Positions 37,158-46,368 of a stretch of 64,000 bases of DNA are shown here, piece by piece; within the stretch, counting starts at the first letter, position 1; every line of letters begins with the position of its first letter. This DNA is from Asinibacterium sp. OR53 (GTDB lineage Bacteria > Bacteroidota > Bacteroidia > Chitinophagales > Chitinophagaceae). Position numbers and translations under genes: made by a program. The notes under the pieces were generated by a model, which made no database searches, was not told where the DNA came from, and saw only the letters and a program-made list of their open reading frames with translations. Location: NCBI RefSeq assembly GCF_000515315.1, contig NZ_KI911562.1, positions 1,694,505 to 1,758,504 on the forward strand, given 5' to 3'.

Positions 37158-38111
37158 ATGGCTACTAAGAAACCTGCTTCTAAGAAAGCGGCCCCAGCCA
37201 GGAAAGCTCCGGCAAAACCTGCCCCCAAGAAGGCAGCATCTAAGCCAGCCCCTAAAAAGGCAACCCCTGCAAAAAAAGCGGCAGCCAAGCCTGCGCCTAA
37301 AAAAGCAACACCCAAGCCGGCTCCTAAAAAAACGGCTCCTGCAAAAAAAGTGGCGGCCAAACCGGCACCCAAAAAACCAGCAGCTAAACCTGCTCCTGTT
37401 GCTAAAAAAGCGGCCCCGGCTAAAAAGGCCCCGGTTGTTAAGGCGGCTCCTGCCAAAGTTGCAGCCAAGCCTGTAGCGAAGCCAGCTGCAAAACCAGTAC
37501 CGGCTCCGGTAGTTAAACCTGCGCCCAAGCCCGTTCAGCCACCCGTGCTGAAGAAGCCTGAAGTTAAACTGCCTCCGGCTCCGCCCGTTAAACCGGTTCG
37601 CAAGCCTTTGGAACCCATCAAGGATATCAAAGTGCCCAAGACCAGTGTAAAAACAAGTGTTCCTTATCACCCAGGTTATACCCCTTTGGAAAAAAGGGCA
37701 GACACCGCAAAAAATACAGACCCCCTCGTGAGATACAGTGATGCAGACCTCAATGAATTCAAAGAACTGATCAACAGGAAATTGGAGGCAGCGAAAAAAG
37801 AGTTGACCTATTTACAGGGATTGATCACCCGCAAAGATGAAATGGGCGGCGATAACGATGACGCCCGTTACATGACCATGGAAGATGGCAGCATGAGCAT
37901 GGAAAGAGAGCAACTGAGCCAGATGGCCAGCAGGCAGATCACTTATATCGATCACCTGGAGAAAGCGCTCATGCGTATTGAAAATAAAACCTATGGTATC
38001 TGCCGTGTTACCGGTAGGCTGATAGACAAAGCCCGCTTGCGCGCAGTGCCGCACGCTACTTTGAGTCTCGAAGCAAAACTGGGACTGGTGAAGCCAACAA
38101 CGGAGCAGTAG
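37158..38111 (+). CDS. TraR/DksA-family protein with histone H1-like tail
   Basis: A 317-residue protein in two parts. Residues 1 to about 150 are almost pure Lys/Ala/Pro repeats (KPAPKKA and similar), like histone H1 tails, predicted disordered and able to bind nucleic acid. Residues about 190-317 are a TraR/DksA coiled coil (YSDADLNEFKELINRKLEAA) and a C-terminal finger. The finger keeps only one of four zinc cysteines (YGICRVTGRLIDKARLRAVP, then HATLSLEAK), a reduced form usual in Bacteroidota. It is co-directional with ileS. RNA-polymerase binding is inferred from the family. Confidence 0.88.
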   Translation: MATKKPASKKAAPARKAPAKPAPKKAASKPAPKKATPAKKAAAKPAPKKATPKPAPKKTAPAKKVAAKPAPKKPAAKPAPVAKKAAPAKKAPVVKAAPAKVAAKPVAKPAAKPVPAPVVKPAPKPVQPPVLKKPEVKLPPAPPVKPVRKPLEPIKDIKVPKTSVKTSVPYHPGYTPLEKRADTAKNTDPLVRYSDADLNEFKELINRKLEAAKKELTYLQGLITRKDEMGGDNDDARYMTMEDGSMSMEREQLSQMASRQITYIDHLEKALMRIENKTYGICRVTGRLIDKARLRAVPHATLSLEAKLGLVKPTTEQ

Positions 38112-38119
38112 TGATGTGA

Positions 38120-39940
38120 TTATTTCACTTCCTGCATTTCTACCAACTTGCGGTAAATGCCTTGCTGCGCTAATAAAGCTTCATGCGTACCTCTTTCGGC
38201 GATCTCTCCTTTTTGTAATACAATGATCTCATCGGCATGACGGATGGTAGAAAGCCTGTGGGCAATGACGATAGAGGTCCTGTTTTGCATCATATTATTA
38301 ATGGCATCCTGTACGAGCTTCTCGCTTTCCGTATCCAGGGAAGAAGTGGCTTCATCCAGGATGAGTATGGGTGGGTTTTTCAACACGGCACGCGCAATGG
38401 TCAGGCGCTGTCTCTCACCACCACTGAGTTTGCTGCCGCGGTCGCCGATATTGGTATTGAAGCCTTCTTCTTTTTGCTTAATGAACTGCAATGCATTGGC
38501 TACCTGTGCCGCCTGTTCTATTTGTGCAGCATCGGCATGCTCCATACCCAATGCAATATTATTGGCAATGCTGTCATTGAAAAGAATGGGCTCCTGTGTT
38601 ACAATGCTCATAAGGCTTCGCACTGAATGCAATGAATATTCCTTGATGTTCACCCCATCGATCAGCAGTTCACCCGAACTCACATCATGAAAACGGGGGA
38701 TGAGATCGGCCAGTGTGCTTTTTCCGGCGCCGGACGATCCCACCAGGGCAATGGTTTTACCCTTTTCAATTTTCAGGTTGATATTTTTCAGGATGGTCAC
38801 ATCATCATAGGCAAAACTAACATTGCGAAACTCGATATGACTGTTGAAACTGTGAATCGTTTGCGCATCGGTTTTATCGGTAACCGTAACCGGTGTTTTC
38901 AATATGTCTTCGATACGTTGTATGGCAGCGCTGCCCCTCTGCGCATTATAGAAAGAAGTAGACAAAGACTTGGCCGGGTTGATGATCTGGGTGAAGAAAA
39001 CAATATAAGTGAGGAAACCGTCTACCCCCAATCCAGCCTGGTGATTCAGTACCAGCTTACCGCCGAACCAAAGAATACAGGATAATACCAGTACGCCCAT
39101 AAATTCAGACATGGGCGAAGCCAGGTCGCGGCGGAAAGCCATCTTGTTCCGGATATGATTGAGTGTCTTGTTGGTAGCAAAAAACTTATTACCGATAATC
39201 TTCTCTGCGTTGAAGGCTTTGATCACCCTCAACCCGGTAAGTGTTTCATCCAATATTGACATCAGGATGCCCAGTTGTTCCTGTGATACGCCCGACTGTT
39301 TTTTGAGGGAACGGCTCACCCGTCCGATCAGGAAACCGGTGAGTGGTAACAATACCATCAGGAACAGCGACAAAACAGGACTGATAATGACAAGAAAAAC
39401 AAGGATGATCAGGATATTCAAAGGATCACGGATAAGTCCTTCCAGTGTCCCAATAATGCTCCATTCGATCTCGTTCATATCGTTGCTCATCCTGCTGATG
39501 ATATCGCCCTTGCGCTGCTCGGTAAAAAAACCGATGGGCAATTGCAATATCTTGGCGTAGAGATCGGCGCGCAGCCTGGTCATGACGTGGTTGCGTATAG
39601 GCGCCAGTACCCGGTAAGAAAAATAAGTGAACAGGTTCTTGAAAAAAATAGAGACGATGATGATCACACAAATGGCTCCCAGGGCATATTCCGGTCCGTT
39701 TAGTTGGATGAGCTGCCCCAGGAAGTATTTGAGACTGTTGGTCACTCCTTCGGTGCTGAAAGCAAAAGCCGGTTTGGCAATCAGCATTTTCTCTTTGCCA
39801 AAAAGCATTTGCAGGAAGGGGGCCAGCATAGCCAGTGAAACGAGCGAAAAAATAACCGATAACAGGTTGAATACAAGATATAGAACGATATTTTGCTTCT
39901 GGTTCCGCAGGTAAAAAAATATCCTCGAAAAACGCTTCAT
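38120..39940 (-). CDS. ABC exporter, fused membrane and ATPase domains (MsbA-like)
   Basis: A 606-residue half-transporter: six helices in residues about 1-330, then an ATPase with Walker A GSSGAGKSTL, signature LSGGERQRLTIARAVL, Walker B ILILDEATSSLD and the H-loop IVIAHRLSTIRHAD. It works as a dimer. The closest general type is MsbA/lipid or drug exporters; the substrate cannot be told from sequence. It is transcribed away from rbfA, 63 bases apart, and converges with the TraR/DksA gene. Confidence 0.9.
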   Translation of the reverse strand: MKRFSRIFFYLRNQKQNIVLYLVFNLLSVIFSLVSLAMLAPFLQMLFGKEKMLIAKPAFAFSTEGVTNSLKYFLGQLIQLNGPEYALGAICVIIIVSIFFKNLFTYFSYRVLAPIRNHVMTRLRADLYAKILQLPIGFFTEQRKGDIISRMSNDMNEIEWSIIGTLEGLIRDPLNILIILVFLVIISPVLSLFLMVLLPLTGFLIGRVSRSLKKQSGVSQEQLGILMSILDETLTGLRVIKAFNAEKIIGNKFFATNKTLNHIRNKMAFRRDLASPMSEFMGVLVLSCILWFGGKLVLNHQAGLGVDGFLTYIVFFTQIINPAKSLSTSFYNAQRGSAAIQRIEDILKTPVTVTDKTDAQTIHSFNSHIEFRNVSFAYDDVTILKNINLKIEKGKTIALVGSSGAGKSTLADLIPRFHDVSSGELLIDGVNIKEYSLHSVRSLMSIVTQEPILFNDSIANNIALGMEHADAAQIEQAAQVANALQFIKQKEEGFNTNIGDRGSKLSGGERQRLTIARAVLKNPPILILDEATSSLDTESEKLVQDAINNMMQNRTSIVIAHRLSTIRHADEIIVLQKGEIAERGTHEALLAQQGIYRKLVEMQEVK

Positions 39941-40003
39941 AGGCGATAAAATCTTTAAAACACAGCAAAGTAACTACTTTTACAGTCAATCAATTGTTAG
40001 AAT

Positions 40004-40372
40004 ATGGAGGAAGGAAAAAGACAAAGACAGGTGGCCGGTGCACTGCAGCAGGAGTTGAATGAGATATTCAGGCACCTCAACCTGTCAATGATCGATGGAG
40101 GGATGGTTTCCATCTCATCGGTGAAAGTGACGCCCGACCTGCTCGAAGCCCGTATTTACCTGAGTCTTTTCCAGGTGAAAGATGCGGCTGCCGCTATGAA
40201 GACCATTGAGTCGAAAGCCTGGGAAATCAAAAGGGAACTGGTGAACAGGGTCAAGCACCAGTTGAGAAGGATACCGGTATTGCAATTTTACCTCGATGAT
40301 ACGCTTGATTATGTTTTCAGGATGGAAGACGTTTTCAAAAAGATCAATGAAGAGAAAAAAGGCGATTCCTGA
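40004..40372 (+). CDS. rbfA: Ribosome-binding factor A
   Basis: A 122-residue KH-fold protein that helps mature the 30S subunit (16S rRNA 5' end). Typical pieces are RQRQVAGALQQELNEIF, VSISSVKVTPDLLEARIYLS and a C-terminal HQLRRIPVLQFYLDDTLDY. Its stop overlaps the start of the following permease gene (TGATG), giving translational coupling. Confidence 0.93.
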   Translation: MEEGKRQRQVAGALQQELNEIFRHLNLSMIDGGMVSISSVKVTPDLLEARIYLSLFQVKDAAAAMKTIESKAWEIKRELVNRVKHQLRRIPVLQFYLDDTLDYVFRMEDVFKKINEEKKGDS

Positions 40373-41583
40373 TGAACCTGCTCTTTGCCTGGCGTTATTT
40401 CTGGTCTAAGAAATCAACCAATGCCATCAATATCATTGCATGGATCAGCATCGCTGCCATTGCAGTGGGTAGTGCTGCGCTCATTATTATATTGAGTGTA
40501 TTCAATGGCTTTGAAGGATTGGTGAAAAGTCTCTATGTAGATTTTTATGCCGATATGCGCATTGTTCCGGCGAAGGGTAAGACCTTTTTGCTGAACAGAG
40601 AACAGGTAGCCGGTATCAGGGCCACTTCCGGAATAACAACACTGGGTTTTATTGCAGAAGAAAAAGCCTTGCTGGTAAACGGCGAGCTGCAAACCATCGT
40701 ATACATCAAGGGCGTGGATGAACAGTTCACGCAACTCAACAAGATCGCAGCGCATATAAAAAGAGGCCGCTTTGAAACAGGTACCACCGAAGCGCCCACA
40801 CTGGTATTGGGTGTGGGTATTGAAAATGCAATAGCGGCAGACGTTACTAAAAAAGGATATCCGCTGACGCTTTATATGCCCAACAGGCAGGCGGCGAGGT
40901 TTGGATCGGCAGACGGACTCAATGCTTTCAATGCTTTGGCAGCCGGTACTTTCATGGTGCAGCAGGACTTCGACAACAAATACGCTTTTACCAACCTGGC
41001 ATTCTTAAAATACATGCTGAATATGGGGCCGGATGAATACAGCGCCCTTGAACTGAAAATAAACGGCGATCCCGATCAGATCAAAACAGCCTTGCAAAAG
41101 CAGTTGGGGAATGATTATACCGTAGAAACACGTTACGAACAAAACCGCAGTTTGTATGCAGTGATGCAAATGGAAAAATGGGTGATCTACGGCATCTTGT
41201 CACTTATCCTGATAGTGGCGGCTTTTAATATGGTGGGTGCACTTACCATGCTGGTACTCGAAAAGCAAAAAGATATTGCGATCCTCAAAGCATTGGGCGC
41301 CAATGATCAGAACATTGAACGCATTTTCTTGTCGGAAGGATTGTTATTGGCAACGGTTGGAGGAGGTGCAGGCATTGTGCTGGCCATCATTATATGCTGG
41401 CTGCAAATGAAGTACAAACTGATCAAACTCGGAGGCGATACTTTCATCATCGATTATTACCCGGTGCAAATGATGCCCACCGATTTCGCATTGGTAGCCT
41501 GTACCATAATGATCATCGCATTGCTGGCAGCGTGGATACCATCACGCAAAGCAGGAAGAGACCAATTGTCTTTGAAAAGCTGA
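40372..41583 (+). CDS. LolC/LolE-type FtsX-family permease
   Basis: A 403-residue permease with four helices: one near the N-terminus (about residues 20-45), a large periplasmic MacB-like domain, then three C-terminal helices (about 268-295, 315-345, 370-395). This is the layout of LolC/LolE, which extract lipoproteins from the inner membrane. The FtsX motif is MLVLEKQKDIAILKALGAND. It is translationally coupled to rbfA. The LolD ATPase is not in the window. Converges with the transketolase gene with no gap. Confidence 0.85.
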   Translation: MNLLFAWRYFWSKKSTNAINIIAWISIAAIAVGSAALIIILSVFNGFEGLVKSLYVDFYADMRIVPAKGKTFLLNREQVAGIRATSGITTLGFIAEEKALLVNGELQTIVYIKGVDEQFTQLNKIAAHIKRGRFETGTTEAPTLVLGVGIENAIAADVTKKGYPLTLYMPNRQAARFGSADGLNAFNALAAGTFMVQQDFDNKYAFTNLAFLKYMLNMGPDEYSALELKINGDPDQIKTALQKQLGNDYTVETRYEQNRSLYAVMQMEKWVIYGILSLILIVAAFNMVGALTMLVLEKQKDIAILKALGANDQNIERIFLSEGLLLATVGGGAGIVLAIIICWLQMKYKLIKLGGDTFIIDYYPVQMMPTDFALVACTIMIIALLAAWIPSRKAGRDQLSLKS

Positions 41584-42426
41584 TTAATAATCTCCTAAAG
41601 TCTCAGGCAATTGCGCCAGCGCTTTGGCCAGTTGCTCATCGTTGGGAGCAATGCCGTGCCATTCGTGGCTGCCTTCCATAAAATCAACGCCTTTACCCAT
41701 TTCCGTTTTCATGAGAATGCAAATGGGTTTACCCTGACCGGTGAGCGATTTGGCTTTATCAAGTGTGGCGATCACATCATCCATATCATTGCCGTTCATT
41801 TCGAGCACTGTCCAGTTGAAAGCTTCAAACTTTGCATGAAGATCATCGAGCGACAATACTTTTTTAGTAGGACCATCGATCTGCTGGCCATTCCAGTCAA
41901 CCGTAGAGATCAGGTTGTCTACTTTATTATGGGCAGCAAACATAACGGCTTCCCATATCTGGCCTTCCTGCAATTCGCCATCGCCATGCAATGAGAATAC
42001 CAGTTGCGGATCTTTGTTCAGTTTTTTACTGAGGGCAGCGCCTATGGCAACGCTCATACCCTGACCCAGCGAACCACTCGCGATGCGAACACCGGGTAAA
42101 TGTTCATGGGTAGTAGGGTGACCCTGCAAACGGGAATTGATCTTGCGGAAACTGGCGAGTTCCTTTACATCGAAATAACCGCTCCGGGCAAGTGCTGAAT
42201 AATATACAGGTGAAATATGGCCGTTAGACAGGAAAAACAGGTCTTCCCCTTTACCATCCATGGCAAACTGCGTATTGTGTTTCAGCGTATGAAAGAAAAG
42301 CGCAGTAAAAAATTCGGTGCAACCCAGTGATCCGCCGGGGTGGCCGCTTTGTACAGCATGAACCATTCTTACAATATCACGCCTGATCTGGCTGGCGGTG
42401 TCTTTCAATTCCTGTATGCTTGCCAT
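41584..42426 (-). CDS. Transketolase, N-terminal (thiamine-binding) subunit
   Basis: A 280-residue protein equal to the N-terminal third of transketolase, which moves two-carbon units in the pentose phosphate path. The thiamine diphosphate motif begins at HGDGELQEGQIWEAVMFAAH and ends in DWNGQQIDG. AVQSGHPGGSLG is the conserved His region. Split transketolases need a partner C-terminal subunit gene; none is adjacent here. The ATG giving MASIQELKD is preferred over an upstream TTG. Confidence 0.9.
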   Translation of the reverse strand: MASIQELKDTASQIRRDIVRMVHAVQSGHPGGSLGCTEFFTALFFHTLKHNTQFAMDGKGEDLFFLSNGHISPVYYSALARSGYFDVKELASFRKINSRLQGHPTTHEHLPGVRIASGSLGQGMSVAIGAALSKKLNKDPQLVFSLHGDGELQEGQIWEAVMFAAHNKVDNLISTVDWNGQQIDGPTKKVLSLDDLHAKFEAFNWTVLEMNGNDMDDVIATLDKAKSLTGQGKPICILMKTEMGKGVDFMEGSHEWHGIAPNDEQLAKALAQLPETLGDY

Positions 42427-42506
42427 AGAGTTGATCAATTATGGCCGCGAAGATAAAAGCTAAATGGAGATGATTTAATATTATTTTTACCCGCTAAACA
42501 CCAAAC

Positions 42507-43346
42507 ATGTCGATATTCAGTTATTTGAAAGCCTCTTTTGAAAGGAAAAAAGCGCGCCGTTATTTCCAGGATTTCGGTTACCGTGTCGACCGGTTCGACC
42601 TCGAGCGTGAAGGAGTGGTGGAGTACGCCAACTGGTTGAACCCGCTGGTGCCCCCCAAGAAGCTTACCCAGCAGGAAGTGGATTTCTTCAGGACTGTGAT
42701 CAGGGAAGGTGGAATGGCTATTGATATTGGCGCGAATACAGGTGATCTCACCGTTGCCATGGGTATTGCTGCAGGTGCAGCAGGACTGGTACTGGGCCTG
42801 GACCCCAATACACAGGTGTATGCCATCCTCGAAGCCAATGCCCGGTTGAATAAAGACAAATCGAAAATCGTGCCCCTTCCTTTTGCTGCAACACCGGAAG
42901 ACGGGGAATTTTATTTTGCTTCATCGGAAGCTTCATTCAGTAATGGAGGGCTGGTTGACAGTGAGCGCGATGCTACCCACGGAAAATTCAAATTAAAACA
43001 GAAAATCAGGGGTGTTAACCTCGAAAAATACCTGCAACAGCACTACCCGGAATGGTTGCCCAAGCTGTCTTTTATCAAAGTAGATACAGAAGGGCATGAC
43101 CTCTCGGTTTTAAAAACCATTGAGTCACTGATAGCTGCGTATAAACCTGCGATTGCAGCAGAAATATTCCCTACGCTTACCAGGGAAGACCGCACCGCCA
43201 TGTATAATTTCCTTGCTGGTTTCGGATACCGTGTGTACGATGTGCAACATTTCGACACGGCCAAACCATTGAATAAAATATTGCTGACAAGGCCGGAAGA
43301 CATGGCCGCACCCGGTACAGCATCAAATGTTCTGGCAATTATTTAG
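42507..43346 (+). CDS. FkbM-family methyltransferase
   Basis: A 279-residue SAM-dependent methyltransferase. The SAM-binding loop is AIDIGANTGDLTVAMG (about residues 72-87) and the FkbM signature KLSFIKVDTEGHDLSVLK is present, followed by IAAEIFPTLTREDR. FkbM proteins methylate sugars, lipids or secondary metabolites; here the substrate is unknown. It diverges from the transketolase subunit gene and runs into frr. Confidence 0.85.
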   Translation: MSIFSYLKASFERKKARRYFQDFGYRVDRFDLEREGVVEYANWLNPLVPPKKLTQQEVDFFRTVIREGGMAIDIGANTGDLTVAMGIAAGAAGLVLGLDPNTQVYAILEANARLNKDKSKIVPLPFAATPEDGEFYFASSEASFSNGGLVDSERDATHGKFKLKQKIRGVNLEKYLQQHYPEWLPKLSFIKVDTEGHDLSVLKTIESLIAAYKPAIAAEIFPTLTREDRTAMYNFLAGFGYRVYDVQHFDTAKPLNKILLTRPEDMAAPGTASNVLAII

Positions 43347-43372
43347 ATTTGCCCGGTCAAAAAAACAATTAT

Positions 43373-43936
43373 ATGTCAGAAGATCTGGATTTGATATTAG
43401 CCGATACCGAGGATACCATGCGCAAAGGGATCAACCACCTGGAGTCGGAGCTGGGTAAGATCAGGGCGGGTAAAGCTAGTCCTACTATGTTAGACGGCAT
43501 TACCGTAGAATATTATGGTGCGCCCACCCCCATTGCGCAGGTGGCCAATGTGAGTGTATTGGATGCGAGAACCCTCAGCATTCAACCCTGGGAAAAAAAC
43601 ATGGTACAGCCCATTGAAAGGGCCATCATGGCGGCCAATATAGGTGTTACGCCACAGAACGATGGTGTGATCATCCGCATTTTCATGCCCCCTTTGACGG
43701 AAGAACGACGCAAGGAGTTGTTTAAAAGAGCCAGTGCAGAAGGAGAACAGAGCAAAGTGGCTATCCGCAATGTTCGTCGCGATGCTATTGAACAGGTGAA
43801 GAAACTGCAAAAAGATGGTATGAGTGAAGATGCGGCGAAAGACGCCGAGAAAACCGTGCAGGACCTGACCGATAAATTCATTGCACTGGTTGATAAGCAC
43901 CTGGCTGCTAAAGAAAAAGAAATGATGGCGGTATAG
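43373..43936 (+). CDS. frr: Ribosome recycling factor
   Basis: A 187-residue L-shaped protein that, with EF-G, splits post-termination ribosomes. Conserved pieces are RAGKASPTMLDGITVEYYGA, TLSIQPWEKNM, ANIGVTPQNDGVIIRI and the C-terminal helices to VDKHLAAKEKEM. The ATG giving MSEDLDLIL gives the normal family length. It lacks its frequent neighbour pyrH; the gene before it is an FkbM methyltransferase, 26 bases upstream. Confidence 0.95.
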   Translation: MSEDLDLILADTEDTMRKGINHLESELGKIRAGKASPTMLDGITVEYYGAPTPIAQVANVSVLDARTLSIQPWEKNMVQPIERAIMAANIGVTPQNDGVIIRIFMPPLTEERRKELFKRASAEGEQSKVAIRNVRRDAIEQVKKLQKDGMSEDAAKDAEKTVQDLTDKFIALVDKHLAAKEKEMMAV

Positions 43937-43950
43937 AGAGTTGGCAACTG

Positions 43951-44838
43951 TCAACTCTTTTTATTCACCAGGTATACACCCGATAAAATAATTCCCAGGC
44001 AGAGCATCTGCCAGATGTTCACCGACTCCCCATCCCAAAGTCCCCATAACACTGCAATAAAGGGGATACCGTAAGTTACCAGTGAAGCAAATAAAGTTCC
44101 GGCTCTTTTTACCAGCATATAAAAGAGAATCGAGGCAAACGCCGTTCCCATTGCGCCCAATACAAATGCAGCCAGGGTAGAACGTTGAACTGTCCAACTG
44201 CCCAACGGTAGTGAAAAATAATGGTTGAAATATAGAATAATAAGACAGGGAATGATGAGGAAAGTGAATGCCAGTGAGGCAATGTTCAAAGAACCTACAC
44301 CCTGCAAATGCCTGCCCACCATGTTTACGTTGATGCCGTACAGCAAGGTAGCCAGTAATACGAGTGCTGCATAAGAAAGGGATTGCAGGCTGATGGTGCC
44401 GGAAGCGCGCATGAGCAGACAAAGTCCGATGAAACCAATGATCACACCGACCACTTTGCTGGTGGTTACTTTTAACTGGAAGAAGCCTACACCAACGAGG
44501 ATCGTAAAGAGGGGTGTCAATGCATTCAGGATGCCAACGAGTGAACTGTCCAATTTGATCTCTGAAATGCAAAACAGGTAGGCCGGAAAAAAATTACCGA
44601 TGAGTCCGGACAGGATGACCAACGGCATTTTATTCCTGGGAACCTGCAATAGGGCTTTGCGTGCAAAGGGCAGGAGTACCAGTCCGGCGCTGAGAATGCG
44701 AATGGAAGCTACCTGGTAGGGTGATAATGCCACCATACCGGCTTTCATCAATATAAAAGAGCTGCCCCATATAACGGAAAGAGCAATAAAAATGCCCCAG
44801 TTGATTAATTTGTCTCGCAAGGGTTTAGATTTCTTCAA
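43951..44838 (-). CDS. DMT-superfamily (EamA) transporter
   Basis: A 295-residue ten-helix membrane protein with the two EamA repeats (helices 1-5 and 6-10). The opening ALSVIWGSSFILMKAG and later GIPFIAVLWGLWDGE match RhaT/EamA-type metabolite exporters. The substrate is not known. It converges with frr 14 bases apart; downstream of its start lies repeat copy H. Confidence 0.85.
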   Translation of the reverse strand: MKKSKPLRDKLINWGIFIALSVIWGSSFILMKAGMVALSPYQVASIRILSAGLVLLPFARKALLQVPRNKMPLVILSGLIGNFFPAYLFCISEIKLDSSLVGILNALTPLFTILVGVGFFQLKVTTSKVVGVIIGFIGLCLLMRASGTISLQSLSYAALVLLATLLYGINVNMVGRHLQGVGSLNIASLAFTFLIIPCLIILYFNHYFSLPLGSWTVQRSTLAAFVLGAMGTAFASILFYMLVKRAGTLFASLVTYGIPFIAVLWGLWDGESVNIWQMLCLGIILSGVYLVNKKS

Positions 44839-44892
44839 AGATGCGCCGGATTTTTTATTTATCTATTCCACTCGTCAATTTATTCCGCGATT

Positions 44893-45004
44893 CGTCATCC
44901 TGAGCGAGCGAAGCGAGTCGAAGTACGTTATCCTGAGCGAGCGCAGCGAGTCGAAGGAGCCGCTGAGGATTCAGGCAGATCCCTCGGCTGCGCTCGGGAT
45001 GACG
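44893..45004. repeat. Dispersed palindromic repeat, copy H (compound)
   Basis: It contains two left arms in tandem (the first with GAAGC, the second with GCAGC), then a right arm ending GGCTGCGCTCGGGATGACG. It is a mix of the two repeat subtypes, suggesting recombination between copies. It lies upstream of mscL and the DMT gene. Confidence 0.88.
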
Positions 45005-45093
45005 ATCGAGGATCACTTGGGATAAAAACCCGGTTAAAGGCTTGGAGGTTTCTGGGAAATATGTCTATATTGTCATATTAAAATCTATACACT

Positions 45094-45513
45094 ATGGGAT
45101 TCGTCAAAGAATTTAAAGAGTTTGCCACCAAGGGCAACGTCATGGACCTGGCTGTCGGTGTGATCATCGGCGCCGCCTTCGGTAAGATCGTCGATTCGGT
45201 GGTGAACGACCTCATCATGCCGGTTGTGGGCATTATTTTCAAAGCCGACTTCAGCAATCTCTATGTGGCATTATCAGACAAAATAACACCCGGACTCACC
45301 CTGGCCGAAGCCAAAAAACTGGGGCCTGTGTTTGCCTGGGGTAATTTTGTAACGGTGGTATTGAACTTTATTATCCTGGCTTTTGTAATATTCATGCTGA
45401 TTAAAGGCATGAATCGCCTTAAGCGCAAGGAGGAAGCCGCACCCGCTGCGCCACCTGCCCCCACTACTTCAGAGAAACTGCTCACAGAGATCAGGGATGC
45501 ATTAAGAAAATAA
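45094..45513 (+). CDS. mscL: Large-conductance mechanosensitive channel
   Basis: A 139-residue pentameric channel subunit that opens under membrane tension and releases solutes after osmotic downshock. It has two helices: the first contains [19 protein letters not shown], and the second is [21 protein letters not shown]. The C-terminal cytoplasmic helix follows an Ala/Pro linker ([21 protein letters not shown]). It is monocistronic with a terminator 18 bases after its stop. Confidence 0.95.
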   Translation: MGFVKEFKEFATKGNVMDLAVGVIIGAAFGKIVDSVVNDLIMPVVGIIFKADFSNLYVALSDKITPGLTLAEAKKLGPVFAWGNFVTVVLNFIILAFVIFMLIKGMNRLKRKEEAAPAAPPAPTTSEKLLTEIRDALRK

Positions 45514-45530
45514 GTTGCCCATCAGGGAAT

Positions 45531-45569
45531 GGGGAGTTTGGGGTTAAAACCTCACTCCCCACTCTTTTT
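45531..45569 (+). terminator. Candidate terminator of mscL
   Basis: GGGGAGT (45531-45537) pairs with ACTCCCC (45554-45560), with further pairing inside (GGTT with AACC), followed by CTCTTTTTC. It lies in the mscL-scpA gap. Confidence 0.6.
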
Positions 45570-45585
45570 CTTATTTTCGCAGCAA

Positions 45586-46368
45586 ATGAATACTACCACT
45601 TACCAGATCAAGTTAGACCAGTTTGAAGGCCCGTTCGACCTTCTCTTGTTTTTTATAGAACGGGATGAACTGGATATTTATAATATTCCCATTACACGGA
45701 TCATCAATGATTTCCTGGAATTTATTCACCAGGGAGAAAAACTGAACATTGAACTGAGCAGTGAATTCATTCTTTTTGTTTCTACGCTCATGCGCATCAA
45801 AGCCAGGCTGTTGCTGCCACGTAAAGAGATCGATGCCCAGGGTAATGAAATAGATCCGCGCCAGGAACTGGTTGACAAAATACTCGAATACAAACGGTTC
45901 AAAGAAGCGGCGGTGCAGATGGCAGAGATGGAAGCTATTCGCATGCTCATGGTAAAGCGCGGCAACCTGCAGAAAGAATTGTCGGAGATCGGCGAAGAAT
46001 CTTCAGAAGGAACCGAAATACAGAACATTACCATGTTCAAGCTGATGAAAGCTTTTGAAAAGGTAATGCAAAGGGTGCACGACAGGCAGAATAAACCGGT
46101 GCATACGGTTGTTCGCTACAATTATACCATGGAAGGGAGCCGCGATTATATGCTCGGCTTCATTGAAAAAGAAAAGACAGTAGCGTTTGAAAAAGTATTC
46201 GAAGTTTGCGAAGACCGTATCCATGCCATCTTCCTCTTTCTTTCCATCCTTGAATTATCACAGCAACGTTACATGAAGCTGATGGTAGGAGAAGGGCGCA
46301 ACAATTTCATTGTAGAATGGAATGATAACCGTGCGGAAGAAATAGGCGAAGAAGAAGCCCAAAATTAA
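45586..46368 (+). CDS. scpA: Segregation and condensation protein A
   Basis: A 260-residue kleisin that bridges SMC heads and organises the chromosome with ScpB. The N-terminal signature KLDQFEGPFDLLLFFIERDE is diagnostic. RIKARLLLPRKE follows, and the C-terminal part forms the SMC-binding winged helix. The ATG giving MNTTTYQIKLDQF is chosen; an earlier in-frame start would read through the mscL terminator. Its stop overlaps the stop of dxs by 4 bases on the opposite strand. ScpB is not adjacent. Confidence 0.93.
   Translation: MNTTTYQIKLDQFEGPFDLLLFFIERDELDIYNIPITRIINDFLEFIHQGEKLNIELSSEFILFVSTLMRIKARLLLPRKEIDAQGNEIDPRQELVDKILEYKRFKEAAVQMAEMEAIRMLMVKRGNLQKELSEIGEESSEGTEIQNITMFKLMKAFEKVMQRVHDRQNKPVHTVVRYNYTMEGSRDYMLGFIEKEKTVAFEKVFEVCEDRIHAIFLFLSILELSQQRYMKLMVGEGRNNFIVEWNDNRAEEIGEEEAQN

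Noticed and set aside
36783-37670. Long minus-strand open frames opposite the Lys/Ala/Pro tail
   Set aside because: They are Gly/Phe/Arg- or Ala/Gly-rich mirror images of the repeat codons, with no domain; shadows of the TraR/DksA gene.
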